Source: Lineus longissimus (lineage: Eukaryota > Nemertea > Pilidiophora > Heteronemertea > Lineidae). Taken from it: a stretch of 64,000 nucleotides of DNA. Both the position numbers and the translations under genes were made by a program. Below are positions 1 through 11,700 of the stretch, in pieces. Position 1 is the stretch's first letter. Each line of letters starts with the position of its first letter. The notes beneath the pieces were generated by a model. That model ran no database searches. It was not told where the DNA came from and saw only the letters and a list, made by a program, of their open reading frames with translations. Location: NCBI RefSeq assembly GCF_910592395.1, contig NC_088312.1, positions 5,580,001 through 5,644,000 on the forward strand, read 5' to 3'.

Positions 1-59
1 ATCGTGCCGAGTGCCGCGTTTTGATTTATCTCCGCTGCAACAAAATCATTCACTTGAAC

Positions 60-79
60 CATGGAGGTATACCTCCATG
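60..79. repeat. Perfect 20-bp palindrome
   Basis: CATGGAGGTATACCTCCATG equals its own reverse complement over all 20 bases. It is flanked on both sides by the short direct repeat TTGAAC. It lies in the intron upstream of the first coding exon. No function is assigned. Confidence 0.8.
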
Positions 80-228
80 CTTGAACGCAGATGTATACAG
101 ACTCAAATTATTGCTGCTCGCTGAAACGACTGTCATGTGTGGTCGTTTCGCCAAAAGTGTCCAGTTGATGGTGTAGCTTTGTAGCAAATAAGAAAATGAA
201 TCAATTTCAGTTTTAATTTGTCTTTCAG

Positions 229-1283
229 CAAACAAGAAAACGTTACTTGTTTCCCACGACTGCAAAGGCGACCTTCCGTGGAAACACAATTCTTCACGTG
301 GCAGTCCTCAAAGCGATCTACCTGACCTTATTAAGAAGTTTGCCAATGATCCACGACCGGAGGAGAACCGAGAGAACATCGTGAAGCGGCCTGTTCGGGA
401 GGCCGGAGAAGGCAGGAGAGCCCCAGTCGAAGACGTTGTGGAAAAGGCTTGCGATGCTACAGAGAGGAGTAAAGAGTCGCCATGGAGTGGCTCGGATAAA
501 GAACCCGTGATGCCAGGATTTAAACAACACGTGACACCACGTGAAAGCCAGAACACACTGGCAGAGGTCATTGAGAAGAGTGATGGTGCTTCTTCAAGAG
601 TCGTCACAAGGGATTTCCCGCAAGCCGAACTTGTTGTTTTCAGTTATGAAAACAACTCTGCCCAACACCTTCTCGATCTTAACTCGACAACTGACGACTC
701 GGAAGGCGCCCCGAGGAGCGACAATAGGCCTTCGCAGGACGACAATGACTGTTCCAAGATGAACAGCAATTATGATACCAAGACCCCAATAAAAGAGGAT
801 GGAGTTGATTCGAGTTACAATCCGGATACGTGGAAAGACTACATGTCAAAACGAAAGGTTGTGGATATCTCGAACTATGAAACTTTTGCGCGTGCGCGGA
901 GCAAAACCGTTCCAGTCTCTGCGTGTATTGGTCAATTTCCTACCAAGGATTGTGTGAAAGAACTCATGACACCCTGCATCCCCACGGAGCAACAAATCAA
1001 AATACGGACACACAGCACACGATCAAATAAAATGAATCTTCAAATGAATCGTCCGGTTCAGCCACGGTATTATTACAACAGTCCAATGAACCATGATCGC
1101 ATCTTGAAGCGACGAGATACTCAAGAGAATCGGCGCAGCGTCAGTTCTTCGCGGGACAGCGTGGCAGATTCTTTAGACATTGGACGGGGACTACCGCCGG
1201 TCGAACAGCCGCCCCAAGATAACAACAAATCGCACGTCGGATTGCCGTCAATATCCCCAGCACCTGCAAATAAAAGGACATAG
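229..1283 (+). CDS. Terminal coding exon of an unrecognised gene
   Basis: An acceptor (pyrimidine-rich TTTGTCTTTCAG ending at 228) opens a reading frame that runs 1055 nt to a TAG at 1281-1283. Two leading bases complete a codon from an upstream exon outside the window. The frame is open well before the first GTG or ATG, so this is a 3' exon, not a whole gene. The roughly 350 residues are rich in S, D, E, R, K, P and N, with no hydrophobic segment, and look intrinsically disordered. An Arg/Ser-rich stretch (residues like RRSVSSSRDS) lies near positions 1130-1160, and a Pro-rich stretch lies near the end. I do not recognise the family. AATAAA at 1743 is a plausible 3' end signal. It is in the same orientation as ASNS, which begins about 1.5 kb downstream. 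The length of open frame argues for a real exon. Confidence 0.6.
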
Positions 1284-1477
1284 TTTTTATGATATACTGA
1301 GATTACAATGTAGGCCACTTACCGTGAACTGGCATAAGATGCATGGTCGGGAAAATGAAAATTTAGATCGGAGAGGGCGTATTTTTGGGGGCAAAAGGGC
1401 ACTATGGCACCCCCTGGGGACATCAGGGTGAAGCGCCGTTCTAAATATGCCTAGACGAACACTCACCGTGACTAATA

Positions 1478-2035
1478 GGGGGGGGGGGGGGGCTAGTATA
1501 CTAGGCAGGTCCGATTAAGTTACACGATGTTGACACGTAGGGGTCACTCCCATCACACAATACATTGAAACCTTTTAGGGATATGCATGTGCCAAAGGAA
1601 TACATTTATCGTTGAATCAAACATGACCCAGTTCTTCACCTAAAAACAGCGGATTTCAGACGCATAAATAACTCTTGCTTTCAGAAAAATGTGAAACGGG
1701 CAAACACGTGCATATGTAGGGATAACTGCTGTAAATGTTAATAATAAAATAACCCATTTTCAAACCTGTTTTATTTGTAACCATGGGACAAAGTGGCAGT
1801 CAAAGAGAACTGTGGTCTAACCATGGGCTAAGGGAGTCTATTGCTGGCAGGAGCCAGGTACAGATTTGAGAAGGGGTCTCTCCCATCTGACAGTACAACG
1901 AAACTATTCTCGTTTTATTCGAGGAATGTATTTGGTACTGAATCAAACACGACTAATTTCTAATTGTGCATAATATTAGCCACCTGAAAATGACCAATGT
2001 GACCCCCTAACCTTGCTGTCGTCTTGCTTATAAGG
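1478..2035. repeat. Two diverged copies of a dispersed repeat, with a poly-G run
   Basis: A 15-base G run (1478-1492) precedes about 150 bp containing AAGTTACACGATGT and TAGGGGTC. A second diverged copy lies at about 1850-2035 (GGGGTCTCTCCCATCTGACA, CTGAATCAAACACGAC, CACCTGAAAATG). A third copy at 21128-21330 carries both sets of blocks in the same order. These are dispersed interspersed repeats of unknown class. I see no ORF in them. Confidence 0.6.
1743..1748 (+). terminator. Poly(A) signal AATAAA for the first gene
   Basis: AATAAA lies 460 nt after the TAG at 1281-1283 and is the first canonical signal downstream. Confidence 0.4.
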
Positions 2036-2045
2036 CCCTAAGTGA

Positions 2046-2126
2046 TGGCATCTGGACCCGTAATGTTTTGAGACACCCAAATGTGGATCTCGATAGTGGT
2101 GACGCAAACGCATGAGAGTCAGGATG
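2046..2126 (-). repeat. Segment shared with 27591-27680
   Basis: The reverse complement of this stretch matches 27591-27680 on the plus strand, including TGCGTTTGCGTCACCACTAT and TCTCAAAACATT followed by CGGGTC. Similarity is high over about 80 bp with one small indel. It is probably a fragment of a mobile element. It has no intact frame. Confidence 0.6.
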
Positions 2127-2763
2127 AAGTAACGGGAAGAAATTCTGCCTTCGTTGGCCATGTCTGAAAATTATAACATAGACAATTAGAATTGTAAACA
2201 ACCGTCTGGGGCTCGGAATGATGAAATACTATGCTACACAGGCTGACGAAATTCAGAAAAAGCGATGATGAAATCGCCATTAATCAAACACTGCGCGCAC
2301 CGAATCAGCCCGTGTAAACGCCGCTTTTAGTATTCTTTGTGCCTGGACTGAGCGATGCGTGGAATGTGTTGTTTGCGAGGAACATCTGTACTGACACAGT
2401 TATAGCAGACGAACTTACGATAGCGTTTTCATTCATAAATATCAACTGACGTCACTAGACAGAGATATTTCGCATAAAAGGTACGGGTTGCGAGAACTCT
2501 ATCATTATTCCAATTTCCATTGAGGAGTGCTGAACACAAGGTAGGTAATCCTTTTTTGACTTTACTTTGATTTAACATGTCACTTTGACGCATGTCACCC
2601 TTTAAATTTCGGATGGGGGTTAAAGGACCTGGGACTCTAATAAACGGGTATTTATCCTCCATTCAAATATGTCAAAAGTGCATTTTCGTGGGCTGTTAAC
2701 AAGTACCAAACCGCCTCCTTTTCCTTGAACAACAGGCCAAACTGAGCAACATAACCAAGATTG

Positions 2764-2772
2764 TATATAAAG
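2764..2772 (+). promoter_or_regulatory. ASNS: Probable TATA box of ASNS
   Basis: TATATAAAG lies about 70 nt upstream of a strong donor (CAGG|GTAAGT, exon end 2836). The inferred 5' noncoding exon would start near 2795 and splice to the acceptor at 2977, four bases before the ATG. The promoter and the start site are inferred. Confidence 0.5.
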
Positions 2773-2794
2773 GGAAAAATCGTAACAAAATTAA

Positions 2795-2836
2795 TCATCG
2801 TTTTTCGTTATGTTGCACGCATCCTCGAATACCAGG
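2795..2836 (+). other. ASNS: Putative 5' noncoding exon of ASNS
   Basis: It ends at a consensus donor CAGG|GTAAGT, and the coding exon's acceptor TTTTCAG ends at 2977. The left edge is only an estimate from the TATA box at 2764. RNA evidence would fix it. Confidence 0.4.
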
Positions 2837-2981
2837 GTAAGTCGTATGATCCTTCCATCGCACACGGTACTGAAACGCGAAAGCAGTGGACAGTATCAGG
2901 CGATGCATCGCTAGAGAGACTAATCACAGGACGCTGTGAAATAAGCTTAATATTACACATTCATTCACTATTTTCAGCAAA

Positions 2982-5900
2982 ATGTGTGGAATTTGGGCCA
3001 TCTTTGGTAGTGACGACGACGTCTCCAAACAGTGCGAGAGCTGCCTGCGCATCAAGCACAGGGGTCCGGATGCATTCAGGATTGAGAATGTCAACCACTT
3101 CAAAAACTGCTGCTTCGGATTCCATCATCTAGCCATCCAGGATGACGTATTTGGTATGCAGCCGCTCAGGGTACTCGACTACCCAAACCTCTGGGTCATC
3201 TTCAACGGCGAAATATATAACTGCGATCGAGTAGGTGTTTCTTTAACCGGTGCCTATAGTCCATAATAGCTTGAACAAGCTAGGGTTGTCCTCTCCTTGG
3301 AATATATATGATATTTTAAAAAGAATTCCTCCTCCCCCGAACCGTCATCTCTTTTTCCCCCAGCTTAACCGTCACGTATAGCCTAGAATTCAGAATGCCA
3401 GCCCTGCATTTATGTAGGACACATTTACAGAAGAAAATTAGTGTCACCAAGCTTATGTATGCAAATGCGGTTTACTTGCCATGTAGGCCTACGTAGCCCA
3501 TGCTGTGTCTCATGTGAACTTATGTCGCGACTTCAGCTGGCAGAAGAATTCGGCTTCAGATACAGTACCCACTCAGACGGTGAATCCATCCTCCATCTTT
3601 ACAACCACGGCGGCGCAGAATTTATGGCCAAACACCTTGACGGCATCTTCGCCTTCTGTCTGCTCGACGTCAAAGAGAGGAAGGTGATCATTGGTCGAGA
3701 TACCTACGGGGTCAAGCCGTGCTTCAGATTCATCACCGAACACGGTTTCCTTGCCGTCTGCTCTGAGGTCAAAGGTGAGATATGTTTTTTTTTGGGGGGG
3801 GGGGGGGTACATATGGAAAAAAATATTTCTGTACTTTTAGGGCTTTATGTAGCCAATTATCCTGGCAAATGATCTTGGCTCGAGTAAAAGATAGGAAATA
3901 AGTTTTCTTTCAACTAGCTATAAAATGACGCCTCCGTCTAAGCTAAGCTAGTTTTTGGTTTTTCGCGAGCGGTCTGCTCATATTTCAAATAGTTTCATCG
4001 AAAGATCATTCATTTTTCAGGTCTTCTCGGCCTATCTCATACCAAAGATGACGACAAAATCGAGATCACTCCACTTTCTCCAGGACATATTGAGACATAT
4101 GACCTTTGTGTCAATGGCAAGGTCACATTCGGATCAAAACAGAGATTTCACAGTATCGGAGAGGCACCTACTTATAAGACTCTAGTCACGCCAAATGGTA
4201 AGAAAATGCCTGTCATTTTAACCTTCCTTGAATGGATTTCCACATCAATGCCTGGATGATGCATGGTAAATATCTTGGATAGTCAACCATACCACTGTCG
4301 GATAGTTGTTAAGTGCCACTATACCTGTTTATAGTGAACAAAGCTAGAAGGATAGTGAGAGATGGGAATAGTATTTTGTCTTCAAGAACCAGTTTATTAA
4401 CAAAACTCCTTCTTTTTCAGGCGAATGTGATATTTTCCACAACATCCGCAGCCTCTTCGAAGCAGCAGTTGAGAAGCGTCTGATGTCGATGAGACGTATT
4501 GGGTGTCTCCTGTCTGGGGGTCTAGATTCAAGCCTTGTTGCTTCACTGGTGGCCAAGAAGATCAAGGAGCACCACCTTCCCTACCCACTACAGACATTCT
4601 CTATTGGGATGCAGGGTAGCCCTGATGTGATGGCAGCAAGAAAGGTTGGTACAGTAGCTTTATTTCATTTTTTAGTTTGTTGCTTTTTCAGGGCCTCACC
4701 GGCCGATTTATCGGCAATGCGCCGATGAATTTTTCCTTAGGGAGGGATACCGACGATACCGGCAACACGGATAGATCGGAATGGGCCTTACAAGTAGTGA
4801 CATTTTCTCTCGCTGCTGCCAAAAAATGCATTTTCTATATGCTTAAGATGTATTGATTTTTTTAAAGAAGTTTTAGGCCTTAAGATTTTTTCTTCTTCTT
4901 TTCTTAGGTATCGAGACACATAGGCAGCGAACATCATGAAATCACGTTTACAGCTGAGGAGGGAATAGCAGCTGTGAGAGAAGTCATCAAATTTATTGAA
5001 TCATACGATATCACAACTATCAGGGCATCTGTGGGTAAGCAGAATCTTTAAAATCCTATCAATAAGTATGCGTGCCTTTATGCCGTGATGGTGTCACTCT
5101 CTGAATCCATAGGTGACGTGTTAATAGCCGGTCTGTTATTTGTTAAGGTGACCATTAATGCTGAGCAAAATGGTAGATTTTTCTTTCGACCGTGATTGGA
5201 TCAGTTCGAATCACTACTTAACTTCGGTGAAGCAGGCATCAGTGCTTTTGATTGGATAATATGACATGATGTCCTCACCAACGCTGATTTCGGAAATCCG
5301 TGGTCAATCCAAGAACGTCAGTTTTATATGAATCGTCATTGGTGCTTGGTCAATCTAGGACTCATTGAAGACCGCAAGTACGAGGACGACAACTCTTGTT
5401 TAAGATTGTTCCGTAATTAAAACGTTGTTCAGTCATTAGAGCATTATTTTCATTTCATTTTATCATTCATTCTAGGAATGTTCCTTGTTTGTAAATACAT
5501 CAGCCAAAACACGGACACGGTGGTGATATTTTCCGGTGAAGGCGCAGATGAGCTGGCTCAAGGATACATCTATTTAAAAAACGCACCAACACCCGAAGAG
5601 GCCGCTAAAGAATCTCTTAGATTACTACAAGATCTGCATTATTTTGATGTTTTGAGAGCGGATAGAACGACAAGTGCATGGGGGTAGGTTTAGCGATTTC
5701 AGTATGAACATTTTGGTGTGTAGGCTTGCAGGCGTGTTTGGTGATACTCATTGTTATGGTATGGAAGAGGCAGGTTTTCTACCAGTTCTTTCACCAACAT
5801 GGACGTATCGATCAACACAAGTGTCATATTCCAGAGATCTTTTAATGATAATTACACCGTTGTTGTTTTCTCTTCAGCCTTGAATGCCGCGTCCCCTTCC

Positions 5901-6644
5901 TGGACCATCAGTTCACTTCATACTACCTCTCCCTCTCAACCGACTCAAGATTCCCAAAAGATGGTGTCACAGAAAAATATCTCATCAGACAAGCTTTTGA
6001 CAGCACCGGGCTTCTTCCCAAGGAAATCTTATGGCGACCTAAGGAGGCTTTTAGCGATGGCGTCAGCTCAAAGGAAAAATCTTGGTTTGAGATTCTTCAA
6101 GATCATGTTTGCACACTGGTGAGTAATCAATCATTGTAACCTTTGTGAGTGTACCCCGTTAGAGGGAAGATCATGGGTCGCTATCGATCCACACCTTAAT
6201 GCGTCACTATACAATAGGGAAGCAAATTTTGAGGGTGTCATGTTAGACTGCCATCTGATAACTTTTTCAGTATAGTTTCACGTCAATTCTTTGACTGTAA
6301 AAACTGTTGTAAAAACCGTTGCGGGTAAAAGGCCAGGGACATAACTTCAACATCTTTTGATCGACGACTAAAGTACCGTCTTATCCACATTTCAGGTGAC
6401 AGATGACATGTTTGACGATGCGCCAAAGACATATCCCTTTAACCCACCAAAGTCAAAAGAGGCATTTTACTACCGACAAGTATTCGAGGAATTTTACCCG
6501 GGAAAGGCTGAATTGATACCATATTACTGGATGCCGAAATGGTCGCAGACAACCGACCCGTCTGCCAGGACACTCAGTGTTTACAGGGACACTGATGAAA
6601 AACATCAGAAGACAATTCAACATCATTCACATGGGGAAAAGTAG
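2982..6644 (+). CDS. ASNS: Asparagine synthetase (glutamine-hydrolysing)
   Basis: Converts aspartate, glutamine and ATP to asparagine, glutamate, AMP and PPi in the cytosol. Eight coding exons join in phase: 2982-3230, 3537-3774, 4021-4197, 4421-4644, 4908-5034, 5476-5683, 5878-6118, 6396-6644. That is 1713 nt, 570 aa, close to the 561 aa of the human enzyme. The start is fixed by MCGIWAIFG: Cys2 is the class II amidotransferase nucleophile once Met is removed. Further N-terminal motifs are HRGPDAF, NGEIYN and GRDTYGVKP. The synthetase half has the PPi loop SGGLDSS (about residues 253-259), SGEGADE (about 358-364) and RVPFLDH. The SAWG before LECRVPFLD resembles bacterial AsnB, where human ASNS has AAHG. 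The tail ends in a His/Lys-rich stretch. All introns are GT-AG, and no catalytic residue is missing. Intron 2 has a 14-base G run 19 nt after its donor. Confidence 0.95.
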
Positions 6645-6850
6645 AGCTTTTGTTGAACAGTTGTTATTCTTATAAATATTCTTGAACTACATGTAATTCA
6701 AACGCCTAATTTTGATATACATGTAATGTCCATTCAACTTCGGTATCTGTTTTCCATGACGCTGCGGTTATTACAATATTAAAAGTGGCATGCCATTGTG
6801 CAGTTGTGACTTCATACAGCTGAATTGGCCTGTGTGCAGTGTGAAGTGCA

Positions 6851-6856
6851 AATAAA
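6851..6856 (+). terminator. ASNS: Poly(A) signal of ASNS
   Basis: AATAAA lies 207 nt downstream of the TAG. A second signal occurs near 6993. Confidence 0.6.
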
Positions 6857-7329
6857 GTATATATCTCTTTCACAGAAGTGGTAAGAAATATTATTTGGAA
6901 AATGAAAGTCGACTATACAATTGTAGATTTTTTGACATTTTTTATGGCTTCATCAGTTCGTAACAGGATTGACAACTTGCCCGATTTTGTAAATAAAAGA
7001 TTTTGCATATCACATATATAAATGTTCATGTATCAATTATTGTTATCATAAATTAAACTCAAAAATAAAAAATATTTCTCTCATGTCAGGATGTTATTTT
7101 TCTCCTTCCGTCTCTCAACCAAAACAGATCGAGGCGAAAGGCAAGTTCAAAAGATTCTAGATACGCCCTTGGGCATTTAATTTGTTAGTCCCAAACTTGA
7201 GCACCTTATTCAACGTTCCCGTGTGAATACTGCTGCTGCTCTCAAAGTATGAAAGCTGATTTATGAGTGCCGCAAAAGTGAATTACGTGTACCACAGGTC
7301 TTGACGACAACAGAGAAGTTCTTACTTGG

Positions 7330-7459
7330 TGCTTCGTAACGATTACAAACCTGTCTATTATCGACAATTCTTTTGCAGCTCGTGTAATATTTTGTGCTTC
7401 GTAACGATTACAAACCTGTCTATTATCGACATTCCTTTTGCAGCTCGTGTAATATTTTG
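7330..7459. repeat. 65-bp tandem duplication
   Basis: Two near-identical 65-bp units begin at 7330 and 7395 (TGCTTCGTAACGATTACAAA...). They differ at only a few bases, so the duplication is recent. The minus-strand frame through both units repeats the same peptide in register but has no other gene features. Confidence 0.85.
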
Positions 7460-7799
7460 TTCTGTAAATCTGTAGATGCACCGTGCGATGTTCCCAGTAG
7501 TTGTGTCTCCGTGGTTGTAACAACGATATGTCTCGTCCGATCAGTGGGACTTAATCGACATCTATCTTGTGGCTGGCTGGGTGATGTCCCAGCTTGCTGT
7601 GACGTATTATGTCTCTACTGGCTGCTTTGTATAAACTTGGCATCAACCTACCACCTACTACAGTGCGAGCTGCACAAGACACAGAGCCATATCACTGTAC
7701 AACCACGGAGACTGAAATTTCATTACACTACCAACGTACAGCCAGCAACTGAGTGAGACATTACACAGAGTAGTGTATACATGCAATCCACTGGATGAG

Positions 7800-8375
7800 C
7801 CCACTCTCTCCCTACAGGGTGTACCATGATTCTACTGGATGTGACATGTCTCCACATGGTGTACCATGTCTCCACTAGATGTTTCTACAAGATGTGACAT
7901 GCCTCTATTGGATGCACCATCCCTGCACAAGGCACATTTACCATAGTTTTTCTACAACGTTGCCAACTCCCTACATGGTTCACCATGTATCTACAGGATG
8001 TGCCATGGCTCCATACTACAGAATGAACGATGTCTCTATTGGAGGAGTCATCTCTGTACAGGGTGTACCATGTTTCTACAAGATGTGACATGCATCTATT
8101 GGATGCACCATCCCTGCACAAGGCACATCCACCATAGTTTTTCTACAGCTTTGCCAACTCCCTACATGGTGAAGCATGCATCTACAGGATGTGCCATGGC
8201 TCCATACTACAGGATGAACAAGGTCTCTCGAGGGGTCATCTCTGTACAGGGTGTACCATGTTTCTATAGGATGTGCCACTTCTCTGCTAGACGAGTCACC
8301 TCTGTACAGGGTACCACGTCTCTACTGGATGTGCCATTTCTCTACTAGATGAGTCACCCCTGTACAGGGTGTGCC
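7800..8375. repeat. 191-bp tandem repeat built from shorter degenerate units
   Basis: A block starting GTTTCTACAAGATGTGACAT at 7881 recurs at 8072 (period 191) and in diverged form at 8260. Inside each block, shorter units of the type CTACTGGATGTGCCAT and CTGTACAGGGTGTACCATG recur every 30-40 bp. This makes a minisatellite with a higher-order period. Open frames across it simply reflect the repetition. Confidence 0.8.
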
Positions 8376-8538
8376 ATTGTCTGGCAGATTAAATTGACTG
8401 ATAAACTGGCAAATGAAAAATACCAAGGCATGCAATCAGGGACACAGGAGAACTGCCAGATATCCATTACATGCATTGGATTCTTTTAAAACCATCAGTC
8501 CACAACTCAGAGATTAACATCTTCTTGAAATAAGAGAG

Positions 8539-8544
8539 TTTATT
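8539..8544 (-). terminator. YRDC: Poly(A) signal of YRDC
   Basis: AATAAA on the minus strand, about 160 nt beyond the proposed stop at 8703. It supports the gene ending here. Confidence 0.5.
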
Positions 8545-8702
8545 AAAAATTACTCACGATTACAAATCTTCATAAAATACATTGTAAAGACCTCAATTGT
8601 CTAGAAACCTTGGAGATATTTTAGGTGATACCCCCCACCCCAACTGAAATTCACCTTTGACCAAGAACTTCCAAAGCACTGCCACTGGAATACCAATTTG
8701 CA

Positions 8703-11700
8703 TCACCAACATGCACCAAGCCCAACTGCTGTAAAATCGTCAAGAGCTGTCAAGACTCTCACAGTGCCAGCAGCCATTATGTTATAACAAGTACTGCAGA
8801 AGCCATCCTGCAACCTAAAAGACCTGTCATTTACTTAAAATTATGTAGTCAAGTTAGCACAAAACTGCTAGTACCCGTGTCAGTACAGTACTGCAAGTAT
8901 ATGTGCTTCTTTACCACACAAAACACATTTATATCACAGTTGGAAACATCTCACTTAAATACAACTTAAATAGCAATTGATATACATACACCATTGAAAT
9001 CATAGCTGGGCTGTCACGATTGTATGTCAGGGTTGGCGCGCCCGTTCGCATTTTCGCCACTTGCGAATGCTGCACACAAGTGGCGAATGTAAAACAATGT
9101 CAGCCTAAAGATTTTGCGATTTCAATTTGAAATGCCATGATTTGGGGAGAGAGTAATAGTGTTGTGCGAAAATTGATCAATGTCTACCAAAAAGATCCAC
9201 TTCCACACCAAATTCACCAAGGAACGATCGTTAGTCAGTCAAACTTTATCATATTTGCGGGCGGCCGCGCTATCACACGTGGTTGCTATCATCTGCATTG
9301 TAGTTCTGCCCGTTGCCGCTAGTGATTTTTATGGCGCTGCTGGTCGCCTTACGCATACATTATCGGCTAGTTTCCCGCTCGCTTCGTTGCCATGGAGTCT
9401 CCGGTCACGGGTTCCTCGATCGTTCGTTGATTTGCTGGTCTCAGTACTGGCGGGCTGCCATTCTCGCACATGTTACTGAGGGCTGGGTCGGCCCCAAGAT
9501 GTATCGGCAATGGCTAGAGCTGACTCAAAATGGCTAAAAGTGACAGCCCCTTGGCTAAAAAGTGGCTAGGAGGAAAAGAATTCACAGAGCCAACCCTGTA
9601 TGTTATGACTAAGAGTTCCAGTATGGGCAGCATGCAACCAAAAAATGTTAGTCAAAAACCTTCAACCAACTTCTTGCACTGGACATGATTTTGGTTTAAC
9701 AATAAGAATATGTTAATGGCTATGATTTTAGTCATCACTAAATAAAAGTTGAGAAAGATTCTTCTTCCAAGTTGTATTTGTTGACAAGTAGATTCACTGT
9801 GGCTTTATATGCACTGAAATGACAAATGGAGATCATGTTCAAATAGATGACTGGGAAATAAAGATGCTCAAGCAATACTGGTCTCAAAGGTCACATTTTA
9901 ATGACAATTAAGGAAGGCAGACGGAGGAGACTGAAGCTGTGGTCAATTGCAACTGAGGACCATGTGATTTAAAGAACTCGCATTGATGGGGTTATTTTGA
10001 GTTGTTCACTCTTCTCTAATCTATACATGATAATAACAAAAATATCGCATATGTATATTTGATAATAGCGATATGACGCCATAATGATGATGATGAGCAA
10101 TCCTGTAGGTCATCCTTACCTTCCCTCCCTGATTATACTGTATTTTCCTGGGGTGGTAAGTCGTATGACTGTTGACCCAAACCTGGATTCTGGAGTTTCA
10201 CTCAATGTTCCGCCATCACAAACAATATCAATTTTGTTGAAAAGATGAGAAAATTCCTGCAAAGAAACAAGAGTTTTATTAAATTTTTCTTTATCAATAT
10301 TTTCAAAGATATACGCCTTTGAACGGGATTTTCTTCGAGCTTCTAGTAAAGCCAGCATCAAATTTTTCTCTTTTATGTCGGAAGTTATGTTTTCATCACA
10401 ATCCTTTGCCATGATAGTATCTATGATGATTTTTTATCCAATCACAGATTCTATAATGGAAATGTTTGTCTGTGTATCCTTGGGTCCAGTGGTTCTTAGG
10501 TAATAAATAACAATTACTACTGGGGCGAGTTCGTGTCCTCAAGTTCCGTCAAATGACCTCGGTGAATATTCCATGCAACTAACCTGAGCTGACAGAGGGC
10601 TCTCCTCTGAACTGATGTTAGCACTGGTAAGAGCTAGAGGTTCCCCACAACTCCTCGCAAGACGTCGAACAAAGTCACAATTAGGAATTCTGATTCCCAC
10701 CAAAGATGTGGCTGGATTTAAATCAGGATTCAGAGACAGCGTCCTCTCAAATACTAACGTCACTGGTCCCGGTAAAAGCTCTTGCAAGAGATCATTACTC
10801 ACTGTCACTTTTCCCCATCTGAAAATAAATGATTCAAGACATGATTGAGGAATTATTAGGCAGAGAAACAAAAATTGATGTTCTTCTTTGCAGGTCTGAA
10901 TTTGCAGCAACAAAAGCTTTATGTTTTGATAGAAACTGTCCCAAACAAAAATAGCCTTATAAGATAAACACTATATTGGCATCACCACTAAAACCATTTT
11001 GGTCACGATCTATGCCTACCATAAACAGTGACCAACAATACTGGCAAGTAGACTAAGGACTATATATAGAACTTACTTGCAAACATCTTTTACATCTGCC
11101 ACACATATAGCTACAGGTTTTTGGTTTGCTCTATTCTTGATTTCATATATTTTGTTGACAGCTTCTGTATTTTGAGCCAGTGCTGCAAGACCATATATAG
11201 TATCAGTGGGAACAGCAACTATGTTTCCTTTTTGAAGACTTTCCGTTGTCTTGGCTATGTGATCTTCCATAGTATCTGCAAATGAATACAAAACATAGAA
11301 GTTCAGCAGATGATTAGTTGTAATGATAGGATGAACAAAGACCAAGGCAAAGACCTTGAACAAAGACAAGACATTTGAATCACTAACACTACAATCGAAA
11401 ATAAATACCGCAGTACCCTCACTGGTCTACATACAAGTGCCTGGTGGCCTTAACCGCTCCATAATATTTGACATGGACATGTTGTTGAGGCTTTTATGTC
11501 CCAGCATTATGCAGAGGTAAATGAGGGACACTCAAAACAATGCCAGATAAGACCGGGGTATCCTAGATCTAACATTAACAAAATGGCTTTGGGCTCAGTC
11601 TACCGATAGGCCTAGGTGGTATTTAGAACTACTCAACTGGTGTCTTTCTTTTTGCTGTCATATAGTGAGTGAGTTTGAGAGTGGTACATACAGCCTGTAG

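Noticed and set aside
9180-9479. 99-codon frame inside the TIR element
   Set aside because: No DDE or hAT dimerisation motif. The element looks non-autonomous.
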